Part shown: positions 23,296 to 33,867 of the stretch, in pieces | How the letters are laid out: the number at the start of each line of letters is the position of its first letter | How positions within the stretch are numbered: the stretch's first letter is position 1 | Origin: Trichuris trichiura | Taxonomy: Eukaryota > Nematoda > Enoplea > Trichinellida > Trichuridae | Length of the DNA: 64,000 nt | Reading direction: 5' to 3' | Assembly (NCBI GenBank): GCA_037903355.1 | Contig: JBAJFE010000005.1 | Coordinates: 3,410,001 to 3,474,000, forward strand | Made by a program: the position numbers and the translations under genes | Notes under the pieces: generated by a model | What the model was told of the DNA's origin: nothing | The model's database searches: none | What the model saw: the letters and a program-made list of their open reading frames with translations, nothing else

Positions 23296-24645
23296 TAGTG
23301 GCTTAACCTTAGACTGTTTGTACGTAATCTCACAAAGTTAGGAGGAACAAAGCGAGGGATGTATGCATTGTAATGCTCTGAAGAGACACTTCTGTGAAGC
23401 CAACGTTGGACGACGTTATCTACAAGTTGAGGATAACCATTTTTTGAGGAGGTCTCGCCGATGTGGTTTAATTCAGTTTGGAAGAATTCTGGATGACATA
23501 AATTGATTACTCTCTCCACCTTGCCATATAGGACTCCACCCATAAGTGAGTTTGGGTGATGAGAGAGAAAATGGGGATGTTTATTTGTATGGGTAGAATT
23601 TTGGTAGACCGCCGTTTTCAGCTCCTCGTTGATCTTCATAATTAATACTTCACGGAAGGTTCTTTCTCCGTCGCAAGTATCGCTTGGTCGGGGAAGGTAC
23701 TATTCAAAAGGTTTTAAAACTATTCTTTTTTCCCTTTTTTGTAGTCATGAAGATGTCATCTACGTAAAGTTTGAAAAGCCAGAGAGTAATTTCGGTCTAA
23801 ACTATTTCAAAGGCTTTCTTTTCTAGGTTTTCCGTAACGAGTTCTGCGAACACCGGTGACAGTGTACTACCCATTGGAGCACCATTTACTTGCTTGTAAA
23901 GTTTCCCATCAAACTGAGAGTGGTTTTCTTTCTGTCATGCAAAAAGACGTACGCTTTGTTATGTGGAATGAGTTCAGTTTCTTTCTGTTGAATAGAATGT
24001 CATGTTTGCTCAGTAGATCAAACAGAACCTTGAGAGTGAAAAATTGGTATGCTCAGGAAAAGCTTTATGACATTGTAAATAGTGAGCGCATCTCTTGTGA
24101 AGCTAAAAGGCAATTTCTGAATTCACACGCTGAAACTTTGCAGCTATTGATGATAGACGGCTCGTTGCCAGTCAGTGGTTTTATTGGTCTTCTTTAAATA
24201 CCTGCCGAGTTCTGCTGTGGTAGTGTTTATCGTTAAAAGTATCAGTCCAAGTGGGATACAATGTTTATGCGTCTTAAGAAGACCACAGAGTTTTGTAGGC
24301 TTATAAGTCGATGAGAAGTTTGAATGTGCTGCTATTCTAACGAGATCTGGTTTCTTAAATCTAATCTCGTAAGATACGAGAGAAGAAAGTAAAGTTTTCC
24401 TTAGCTTTTCTGCTGAATCATTAGCCAAGGGCTTTTAAATGCTGTTAGTTGATATAGTAAGTATTTCACTTCTATATTCTATTTTGGGGTCTAGTATGAC
24501 AGCTGTGTTAGCCTTATCTGCTCGTTTTGTGAATCTGTTAATTTGAGACTTGAGTTCTTTTAAAATTCGAAGTTCTGCTTTGCTCAAGTTGAAGCGGTGA
24601 TCTGATATTAGTTTGGAGAGTTCGCGTTTCATTTGCATGGCTTTT
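23296..24645 (-). mobile_element. Penelope-like retroelement, reverse-transcriptase pseudogene
   Basis: Minus-strand fragments follow each other in Penelope-like order. The N-terminal segment LSKAELRILKELKSQI...ADKANTAVIL is near 24590-24480. The finger segment KLCGLLKTHK is near 24300. Then comes KQVNGAPMGSTLSPVFAE near 23870 and a palm motif YVDDIF with YVDD at 23766-23755. The thumb/linker THTNKHPHFLSHHP...SSKNGYP ends near 23430. Stops and frameshifts between the pieces show it is dead. The GIY-YIG part is not attached to it; a separate one lies upstream at 25266. Confidence 0.85.
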
Positions 24646-24735
24646 CTAGGACTAGCGGATGATAAACTGTTCTGTGAAAGCGAAGATGTGGAGAAGATGG
24701 GATGGGCCGCTGGAAAAGGAACAAAATTTAAACCT

Positions 24736-24955
24736 CATAATGACGTGCCTTTTTTACGGAATAAGTGTCCCGTTATATGTAAAAATAACTTTGATCTCCG
24801 GAGCTTTCCGGTCAGTCATGACCCGTCTTCAGCGGTTATAAGCAGAAACTTATAACAGCTGAAGACGGGTCACGACTGACCTGAATGCTCCGGAGATTAA
24901 AGTTATTTTTACATATAACGGGACACTTATTCCGTAAAAAAGGCACGTCATTATG
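24736..24955. repeat. Fold-back repeat with 107-bp arms and hammerhead-like core
   Basis: Arms 24736-24842 and 24849-24955 are near-perfect reverse complements around a 6-nt loop. Each arm holds a GCTGAAGACGGGTC core near the loop and a GCTCCGGAG palindrome. Immediately after the right arm comes ATGAAAACTTATAGTCCCG, a tag shared with the other fold-back copies. Confidence 0.85.
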
Positions 24956-25040
24956 AAAACTTATAGTCCCGTACCAAGACATCACATTTTCAAAATTTAA
25001 ACCTAAAGACAGGATGTCTTTTAACAGGCTTGGGTTGTTT

Positions 25041-25129
25041 CATATTTGATGTTCTGATTCACGGGTTTGGCCTGTTGGATGTATCTGTAAGTAAACTGCA
25101 AAGTGCCCTACCAACGAATGGATGAGCAA
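25041..25129 (+). repeat. 89-bp inverted repeat flanking a GIY-YIG fragment, left copy
   Basis: Identical over all 89 bases to the reverse complement of 25937-26025. It ends CCAACGAATGGATGAGCAA. A diverged relative of its inner end is at about 40606-40632. Confidence 0.95.
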
Positions 25130-25165
25130 ATTGTTAGAGAAATTACAGAACAAATCGAATACCGT

Positions 25166-25200
25166 ACGTTTCGGAACTGCTCTTGTTCCGTCGTCAGCAG
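25166..25200 (-). ncRNA. Hammerhead-ribozyme-like motif
   Basis: The minus strand reads GCTGACGAC, a GGAAC/GTTCC hairpin with a 7-nt loop, then GAAACG. CTGANGA and GAAA around a stem are the two conserved strands of a hammerhead core, known from Penelope-like terminal repeats. It lies between the GIY-YIG stop (25266) and the terminal repeat, the expected place. One extra C precedes the stem and stem I is not obvious, so self-cleavage is unproven. Confidence 0.4.
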
Positions 25201-25265
25201 TGTTGGGGAGAAGGTGTTTATTCGGTAAGGGGTTTATATAGCACATGGGGACAATGGGTGTTTGA

Positions 25266-25936
25266 TTAGTTGGGTAGGGCGCAGCATTGGAATTTATTAA
25301 TCAGCGCAGCCCATACTTCACTAACCGCCACACCATTGTCGCGATTAATAGTGGAGTTGCTCTGGATGTAGAGAGCCTCCTTAATGCGCCTAAGATGTAA
25401 CAGGGTCTCGCGGCAAATGATCTTCGGGTGCGGGTCGAGTGTGCACCTGGATGCATGCTCCACGATCACCGAGGCACTTATCGCTTTTTCCATGGCTTTT
25501 CGAGGGTCCGTTGTAGGTGGTCGCCCCGGGCCAGTGGCCTGTACCCCATTGAGTCTACGTTCCGCGTTCTTGTATGTCAACACATTCTTCATGTGTTGAT
25601 CGAATCTCTTAAGTAAAGTGTTGCCCGTTTCTCCTATGTAGGAGGCGTTGCAACCACACTTTATTTGGTAAACGACACCGGGTCTGCTGTCAAAAGGAAC
25701 CTTGATCTTGTCATTCCTCACAATCGAACGAAGATTGCACGAGCTCTTAAACCTAACATTGAAATTTAAGGAATGCCCCAGTCTCCTGATCTTTTCACTT
25801 AAGCCACTATAGTATGGGAGGAGCAGCACCGGGCGTTGTTGGTTATCGGGCGGGGACGGAGGTAAAGTTTTATTTTGTTGGCACTGTTTAATGATGGAAT
25901 TGATAAATTTGCTGGGGTATCCGTTACCGCTATGAG
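25266..25936 (-). mobile_element. Penelope-like C-terminal fragment with GIY-YIG endonuclease
   Basis: An open frame of about 220 codons with no internal stop. It starts inside the element (THSGNGYPSKFI linker), continues through PVLLLPYYSGLSEKIRRLG, and reaches the GIY-YIG-type core VVYQIKCGCNASYIGETGN...KRFDQHMKN with a downstream glutamate helix (RIKEALYIQSN). GIY-YIG nucleases nick target DNA for Penelope-like elements. The piece is intact but headless, and is enclosed by identical 89-bp inverted repeats. It is younger-looking than the neighbouring reverse-transcriptase pseudogenes. Confidence 0.9.
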
Positions 25937-26025
25937 TTGCTCATCCATTCGTTGGTAGGGCACTTTGCAGTTTACTTACAGATACATCCAACAGGCCAAA
26001 CCCGTGAATCAGAACATCAAATATG
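25937..26025 (-). repeat. 89-bp inverted repeat flanking a GIY-YIG fragment, right copy
   Basis: Exact reverse complement of 25041-25129. It abuts the open GIY-YIG frame directly. Confidence 0.95.
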
Positions 26026-26149
26026 AATTTAAACCTCTTCTTAATATGACCTTTCCAGCCTTATTTAAAGGAGAGAAACTAAGGTTAACAATATTCGGGA
26101 GGTATATATCCGAAACCTCCGCTTAAGGTAAATAAACTCAAAAAATGGG

Positions 26150-26385
26150 CATAATGCAAAACTTTATTACGAAATTGATTCCTGTTTAATGCGTGCTAAC
26201 TCCGGAGCTTTCGGGTCAACCGAGACCCGTCTTCAGCGGTTCTAAATTATGGATATGCTATGCAATGATATGATATTATTATCCATAATTTAGAACCGCT
26301 GAAGACGGGTCTCGGTTGAACCGAAAGCTCCGGAGTTAGCACGCATTAAACGGGCATTTATTCCGTAATAAAGTTTTGCATTATG
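26150..26385. repeat. Fold-back repeat with 106-bp arms and hammerhead-like core
   Basis: Arms 26150-26255 and 26280-26385 flank a 24-nt AT-rich loop and match nearly base for base. Each contains CGCTGAAGACGGGTCTCGG followed by ACCGAAAGCTCCGGAG. The tag ATGAAAACATACGGTCCCG follows the right arm. It is clearly the same family as 24736-24955, with a different loop. Confidence 0.88.
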
Positions 26386-26603
26386 AAAACATACGGTCCC
26401 GTACCAAGAAACCGCATTTTCAAAAAGGGCATCTACCATAAAGTAAATTGCCAAAGTCGTTACTAAAAAGGCGGTGACTAGTTTGACTGCGCATTTCTAA
26501 ATTTTTTTGCCAGCGGAGTGCGAGATAAGAGGCGATTTTGTATGCATCTTATCAATGCATAGGCTTAGCTTTTCCTATATTGTTAGCTTAATATCTGTGA
26601 GTG

Positions 26604-26675
26604 TCCTCGGTAGTATAGTGGTGAGTATTCCCGCCTGTCACGCGGGCGACCCGGGTTCGATTCCCGGCCGGGGAG
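26604..26675 (+). tRNA. tRNA-Asp: tRNA-Asp (GTC), pair 5 left
   Basis: Complete consensus copy; faces 26899-26970 across 223 bp. Confidence 0.95.
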
Positions 26676-26898
26676 GAAACAATTTTGCTGTTTATTGCCT
26701 TGTATGTTTAGTAATTATATATTACCGTTAGCAGAATAGTGAAAACTTTGGCGAAATGACGATTGCACCTCTAACATTTGAAGATCACATGTAAATGGCG
26801 AAATTATGGCATAAATGGTGCGCACTTCATAAAAACAAAACGTCAATGTTTCATGTGCAAGCATGTGGTATTTTATTACCTCACGGAAGGTGTAGTTG

Positions 26899-26970
26899 CT
26901 CCGCGGCCGGGAATCGAACCCGGGTCGCCCGCGTGACAGGCGGGAATACTCACCACTATACTACCGAGGA
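26899..26970 (-). tRNA. tRNA-Asp: tRNA-Asp (GTC), pair 5 right, acceptor-stem mismatch
   Basis: 72 nt with one change: the 3' acceptor strand is CCGCGGA, so the usual U-G pair at position 4 becomes a U-C mismatch. Other arms are intact. Possibly a decaying copy. Confidence 0.85.
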
Positions 26971-28718
26971 TTATTGTCATGCAAATAGTGAAATTCAGCT
27001 GTGGGTAGTATGTCTGCTAGAAGTTTAAATGTGGCCTGGTGTACTGTTGTTAAGTAGAATAGTGTAAGGAAATTTTTGTCCTCAAACAGTTTGTCGTGGT
27101 GATTGTTTTTCTGCAGTTCAACGGTTAAAATATCCAATGCTGTTCATTGTGTTGACTCATACATTTAATTCGCATGAGAATGGCTTAATTCGTCCTGCGT
27201 AAAATGTCTAATTTTGGGTTTGTAAATGTGTTGCGTAGGTATAGTTGTTTTTTCATGTGCATCACACTGATGAGCCGAAAAAAGTGAAACAACTAATCCA
27301 AACGCATCAATTTTCCGTTGACCACTTTGGTTTCATCGCTTCAGTTTTTCTTTCTGAGTATGAATTGCTGTTTTCCAGAACATCAGAGCATTGTTATCAA
27401 TTTCGGCGGCAGCGAGCTGTCGCTGCGCTACGCTCCGTATTTATTAATACTCAGAATAGTCGGATAAATTTGCACTAGAAATTTTTGAACTTTTAAGATG
27501 TGAATAAGCGTGATCGTTTACACATTCTAACATTGACGATTGTTGAAGTTTTTTCTGGCTGATCTCCGTCCGTGAAGCAGTTTTGTTGTCTCTTGTTGTC
27601 AATGAAGTAGTCCTTTACATTGCGTGAGTGCGTTTTGTAAACACTTCAGACGTACTTCAGTAACTGCTATTAGAAGAACGTAATTAAGTTGCTCTGTTTT
27701 TGTCCTGGTTTTCGTAGAACTTATATCATTGAGCAAAGAATAAAATGAGCTTCCGAAGCGTATAGACGTCATGCAGTTGTGTATCACATTTGAGAGATGC
27801 AAAATTGCCTGATGCATCTCTTGAATGTGATCTGCAACTGTAAAATTATTGCCTGATGCAAAGGGAGTGCTTCCAGTTGCATACACGTATCATTATTTTG
27901 AATTAGTAAATGGGACTGATTATACTGACAATTTCTTGCATTGAGTAAATGGCATAGCGTTGCCGTAGTATGAAGTAGTGGGTTATTAAACTTCTTGTAA
28001 AACTACATAGTTTTCAGGCGAACGAGCTCGAGTTAACGTGGAACTTGCAGTCTTTTAGACTAACTGGCTATATGCGTTTCAGCCTTCTAGTTATTATTGA
28101 CAGTTGTCGCACATTGCAAGTTCTTGGGCTTTATGCGTGATGTAGACATTACGGTGTTCTACATCAAACGATAGAATGCGATAGGTCGCATAAGTGTGCG
28201 TCGCTTTTCAGACTGCGAGGCAGTTGAAAATTAGCGATTCATGTGAGGCTTAACGAAAGCTAATTATTAATATTTTCTTTGTAACATATTCGCTTGCTGT
28301 TGGGAAACGCAGCTTTAACAACCAGGGCATCAGGTGGAATTGTGTCATCACAATGCTCGGAAAAAGGCAGTTCAGCACCGATCAAGCTGAGGTAATTCAG
28401 AATAGAAGACAAGCCGGAATGGTTGAGATTATATGTGCCCATCGTTGGAATGCAACCGTTTACCGTTGAATTGTTGAAACCAACTAGAAAAAGGAACATT
28501 AAGTGTTTGCTGTGAAGTTGAGTGCTACGATCTCGTACTATCTGTAAAAATCTTGAGCATCACAAGCATTTATTGTCAGTACAGATGAGCTAATCAAAAA
28601 TTTTTTGATCCACTCGCGGCAGGGAGAACTTGTAGTCAGTAATACTCAGTGTTGATTGAGCGGATTAATGATTGCGATTATGTCTTTACTTTATGGAGAC
28701 TATCTTTATAACTTTTAC

Positions 28719-28766
28719 ATTATGAAAACATACGCTCCCGTACCAAGAAACCACATTTTTATGTCT
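28719..28766 (+). repeat. Truncated copy of the fold-back element tag
   Basis: CATTATGAAAACATACGCTC followed by CCGTACCAAGAAACCACATT matches the tags after the fold-back arms at 24949, 26379 and 38943. No inverted arm precedes it here. Confidence 0.75.
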
Positions 28767-30119
28767 TAAATTTTATTAATTGCTTAGCTGAATTGTGTTC
28801 GTCTAAGAGCAGTGACTGAAATGATAGATAAGTGCGCAGAATATGTTTGAATTTATTTGGAACAACCGATTTATTGTAGTAGATAAGGTATGGACTGCAA
28901 TAAACTGACAGCTTGATGAATTCTCCTTGTCAAGTACAACCGTTGATGGTGTCTTGATCACATCAAAACTTCAGTTCCTTTATTGAGAAGCATGAAAGAA
29001 TTTCCACATAGTTCGAGCAGTTATGTAATTTCCTGCCTTCAAAGTATATTTGCGATATGTTAAAGCAGCCATATTCGAAATGTTTATCATATATTTTTTC
29101 TCGGATGTAGATACGCTGTGCTTCGATGCGCGATCATGAGTGCAGTTAACAGCTTGTGCATCTTTGCTTGAAACGTATTTGCTCTAAATGTCAGTATCCT
29201 TTCATTGTTGTGTGAATTCAGCAGCATGAAATAACTGCACCAAACTCCTCCAATATACGTCTATATGAGTGCAGACGGGGAGTTCCAAATGAATCCGCGG
29301 TGGTCACAATATTTTTCTATATTTTATCATTACAGTAATTTTATCTGTACCTGTCAATTGTGCTTACGAAATAACGGCGAAATCCACATGCACATTTCCG
29401 CTCTTTCATTTGTGCTTTTGAGCTCTCGTGTACTGAAAATAAATTCGAAAAGTTTTTTCCGAACTATCAAAAAACAGTTTTCCCTTCAAGAATATGTACA
29501 GATCGGTTGTATGTTTTCTATGTCGATTCATTGCGTGACTTTGGATTCATGTTCTTTTACGTTTTACGTTTATACTACATTCGCAAGGCACAGCTTATAT
29601 TCTGCCTATAATAACTGCCTTCATCGAATGATACCGATTATTTCATCCTACTTAATCCCAAGCGTTTGAATATTTATTTTTGTTGCATTGCTGTTTACCT
29701 CTTCAGACATACAACGATGACAATACTTCAAAATTTTTCGTCCTTGACGTCTTTACACAATAGAAGCAACTAATCTGAGCCGTCTGATTAGTTAATAAAT
29801 TCCAAGTTCGCTGTCAAGTCTGCTTCTTTGCCTTTTTACCTTGCTTGAGAATATTTTAAAAGTACTTTATCGACAAAATGAGTGCGGAACAAATCTGTTA
29901 AATTTATAAATGTCCTGATTTAGGTCTAATCAACAAATACCGTAACATATTTCAAACATCTTTTAATTTTGAGTGCACAGAAACCAGTTTAGAGATTAGC
30001 CGTTGCCAGCTAACCGAATTCAGATAAAATTGACTAATTAAAAACTGACTCGCTCAAGAATCGACAGTTCATTGCCCTTTATAACCGTTGTGCAAATGTC
30101 CAGTAGAACATTTTGAGTG

Positions 30120-30290
30120 GTTAAGCAAATGGAAACATTATCACTCAATGATAAGTTTATCTTCATTTGACCCATTTCACAATCAGTGGCGTACACTGAA
30201 TAGTGTTGAACAGTCGAACGAGGCAATATCAACGACTACGTTGGAGCATCATCGACCACAATGTTAATTTCGACGTTACAGAAGGTAAAG
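30120..30290 (+). repeat. Dispersed repeat ending in a conserved splice-donor-like site
   Basis: Related to the reverse complements of 43190-43440 and 54480-54660. The shared part can be read LNxRTRQYQRLRWSIID...FDV(T/A)E and ends AAA|GTAAAA here and AAA|GTAAGT in the 54-kb copy. Function unknown. Confidence 0.55.
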
Positions 30291-32459
30291 TAAAACGATT
30301 TTGTCAATATTTTAAAAATTGTCCGTGACGACCGCGTATACTTAGAGCATTCTTGCGCTCGATGCTGTACGTGATCACGAAACAATCGCTTACTGGCAAT
30401 CTGAGAAACCTTTTTTTACGTGAAACAACCGCAAAACGTGATCTCGCGGTTTATTTGTTGCAACTGTGATAATGGCTGGATATAAAAGTAAATTTGTAAC
30501 AAGGTCATTAGTGGCGCGTAACTCGCTCTTACTAAAAATTTTTTTCGCGAATGGGGTCTTGCGTTGAACTAACCAAACAGTAAACACGTAGAACTGTGAA
30601 CATTTACTTTCTTTACGGGAACGTTGAACACCCCATGAAAAAAATTGCTGCATGTCAGAGGTCAGTTCATTATTGTTGCAACTGAACGTTGGGCAGTTGG
30701 TTAGAAATGTGTAAGAAGTGTGACTGCTTCTTTTGTCGTGAAGACATTAGGTAAAATGATTTCTGTGCACACTATGTTCTAGTGTGAACACTGAAGTACG
30801 ATCACATTCTATTCGACAAAGCCAATAATCCTGAAGATAGATTACGTATACCATTTTTTCATTTTCTTTACCTATGTTCTAATAGGCTTAAGCGGCTTGC
30901 AAATTGATGAGCAAAAGGACCAAGTCATATTTTCACCGTTTATTCACGCCTTATAAAGTAAAACACGATAACCTAACAACACTTATTACCCGCCTGTCCC
31001 TTTGCTTTTATTTACTTTTTACATTACTGAGAAAACATCAATATTTCAGCCACTTTCACGGAAAGGCCGTAGAGATAGCTGAAGTGACATACACGAACAA
31101 GTTGAGGCTGTGCGATAAAGCATTTCTTAGTTTCTCAGCTGATTAACGGAAAAGAAGCAAGGCCGTGATACACAGAACCACGAGTGGCAATGCAATATTC
31201 GACTTCAACATCCGCATCAGGAATTCTAACGAAAACGCTATCGTTACCTTGAGGGTGCTTCAAGACTCTGAAAGAGGAATGATCGTAGCGAAAGAATGAT
31301 TTGATTACGCTGTGCAGTTTAGGTTAGGAGAAACCAACTAACTCAGTGAAGAAATTATTAGTGGAACTGTGGGCGATGACACCGATTAGAGGCTCCTCTA
31401 AGCTGTCGAATGGCATATTTTGAGAATCACTGACATACAGTGGCAATTGAAGATCAGCCATTCCATGGAATGAAAGGGTAGTCTTTTCAGTGCGAGCTGT
31501 CGGCAGCGGTATTTTCTTTCTCAAGAGAAAGCTGATGACTCTAAAGAGTATCTTTTTATCATTATGTACCAATTTATGACCAAGTGGTCGGAAATTAAAC
31601 TCCCTGTCTGCACTCATACAAGCCCTTCATTTTTAATGTATTTCTTGTATCAAGATGTCAGTCTATTTAAATAAATAAAAAACAACCTTTTATCTTCAGA
31701 TTGCATAAAGCTCTTTACACCTCATTGCAGCTTATTCACTAACAGTGTTTTTTGAACGTTGTGCATCATATTTTTAAATAGAAAGAATAGTCGCGAGATG
31801 ATAGTTCTCCACTGCTAAAATAGATCCATCCACTAGAAGACTGTCACAGAAGCTCCTATTCCAGTATACTGTTACGTCGTCTTTCAAAAACGTCGTTTTT
31901 CGTCCTCTCTATTCCTTACTGTTTCTCTTTACCTTCGCAGAATTGAAAAATCCTAATAGCGTTTCGTTCCATGTAGTCTATTAGTTATAATTCCTTTTGT
32001 GTGCAAACAGTTCTTAGCTGAAAAGTTACTAATGCACAAGTCTATATACTTGTACCTGTTTTACACCGTAGCTTGTTTTGAGTCCACGTGTGGTGTTTGT
32101 TGCTATTCGTGACTTCCTCTTCAGACTGCTCTAGTCGTGTCGTTACCGAATAGATAGATCAATGATAGACTGGAAAGAGAAATGAAGACTACATGCTGCT
32201 ATTATTAGTGCACGTATAAAGCTGAAGGTGCACAAATTTAACTTTTGCCCTTTTAGACTTATAATACCAAAGCACTGCTTCATTAGGACAAGATGGTTCA
32301 TTCCTAGCAAACAATATTTGCTTAGCAAATGTTCCTCATCCGGGAAAGTGGCATAACGTCAAAATTGATTGATTTAAGGATATGAAAAGACGTGGACAAA
32401 CATTCATTTTTTGGTACGTATGGAAGAAAAGCATTAGTAGTACAATTTTATTATTTTAG

Positions 32460-32734
32460 TCTGCCGATATGGAGGAGTGACTCCATCAGCGACTGGTTTT
32501 TTGATGAACATTCCTTTAGACTGGCACAATCACGAAGTGACTTTGGAAAAATTTAAGGGAAAACAAATTGAGCACATAAAATTTAAGACGCCACTTTTGC
32601 ATGTATGCATATCGCGGTCGCATGTTGGCCATATCAAATGGAATAATGTTAATATCGTTTTTATGGATCCAGTTCCAAGAAATGAAAATGTAGTTTTATT
32701 GATCGTTGTTCTACAAAAGTTAAGTGCACTTTAG
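32460..32734 (+). CDS. Possible terminal exon of an unrecognised protein gene
   Basis: After a good acceptor (TTATTATTTTAG at 32459) a frame of 90 codons reads CRYGGVTPSATGFLMNIPL and onward to a TAG at 32732. AATAAA lies near 32916. The residue mix (DWHNHEV, HIKWNNVNIVFMD) looks protein-like rather than random AT-rich translation, with a hydrophobic C-terminal end. I do not recognise the family and cannot assign upstream exons, so it may also be a gene remnant. Confidence 0.35.
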
Positions 32735-33867
32735 CAATTTAATTCGTGTAAGAAGAATTCCTTGTTTAAAAAAAACTGGAGAATCGCTCAAATGGGAGAC
32801 TTTTGATTTCCTGCCGACGCGACCTGGCGACTCTTGAAAACTCTAGAAAGCATTGAAGAAATATTTTGTTGATTCCATTAGCAGTGTTCTACGCCGTCAT
32901 TTGGTGTTATTCAGCGAATAAAATATTAGTTCGCGCGTGTCTTTTCTATGACGGCTGCAGCCCGTCCTTCGGAGAGTTCATAGTTCTCTGCTTAGGAATT
33001 GCAGCCGTGGATAGGTGACACCAGTCCAAGGATGCTTGGAAAACTGGAAGATGAAGAACGAGAACTACAGCCATACCGAAGAGGACAATGGCAGCAATAG
33101 AACGAAGAGAAAAATGGAAAAGAAGAACATCATTGCGTAAAGAGGGTAAGAGGGTCAGCGTAGGCACTATAAGTTTCAGCATACATACGGGGTTCATATC
33201 CACTCTAAGGAATAGTAGGCTTAGTTATTGGATTCTGGAGAGGAGGGCAGATGAGATGTGAATTGCTTGAGAATAAGGTGCATGCAAAGGATAGCTGCCT
33301 CCCCCGTCCCTGCTTAAAAGAATTGGGAGGCAGGATCGAGACGCTGTCCGAACAGATTAGGACACAACTACAATCTTACGTTACGCATGTCTTATTTCTT
33401 ATGTGTTGCCTACCGCACGTCGTAAGCCCTGTGTGAACGCAAGGGAGAGTGAACACTGGACAGCGGACATCGGTCAGTGCGCACTGAACAGTGGATGATG
33501 GATACCAGCACAGAACACTGCCCAGCAGACACTGAACAGAGCGCATGGACCGAAGCGATGTAACCCCCATGTGAAACAGGGTAGTGGGAATAAGTAGTGG
33601 GATATGGTAGAAATCACTGTCATGTTTTGGTCAGTGTGTGCGGAAGTGACCTGTAGATGGGATAGTATAAGGTTGGAAGAGTTGACAGGTTCGTGACGGG
33701 CAAGTAGGTAAGGCAGCGAGTATGCGCAGGGGAAGTTGCAGTTTGTGGTATCGACGAGTTATCCCTTCTGAGCTCCCGTTGAGGTTGAAATATGTTGGGT
33801 AGGAGAGAACTGAATAGTGAGTGGTATTGAGGTTCAATTAGTTGCAGCATTGAAGAAATAACTTTTT
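32735..33867. other. Intergenic, low-complexity patches
   Basis: 33440-33560 has imperfect repeats of an ACTGAACAG-like word. Nothing coding is supported. Confidence 0.45.

Larger units (their letters stand above)
26971..32459. other. Gene-poor AT-rich stretch with repeat fragments
   Basis: No confident gene. It holds a copy of the retroelement tag at about 28719-28766 and a 170-bp repeat at 30120-30290 related to 43190-43440. At about 31820-31945 a minus-strand segment matches 41100-41210. Minus-strand frames at 27599-27886 and 28260-28499 look protein-like but have no partner exons that I can assign. Confidence 0.5.

Noticed and set aside
13867..27028. Frames reading VLGSIVVSIPACHAGDPGSI or AGNRTRVARVTGGNTHHYTT
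   Set aside because: They are translations of the tRNA-Asp genes on one strand or the other, a known source of false hypothetical proteins.
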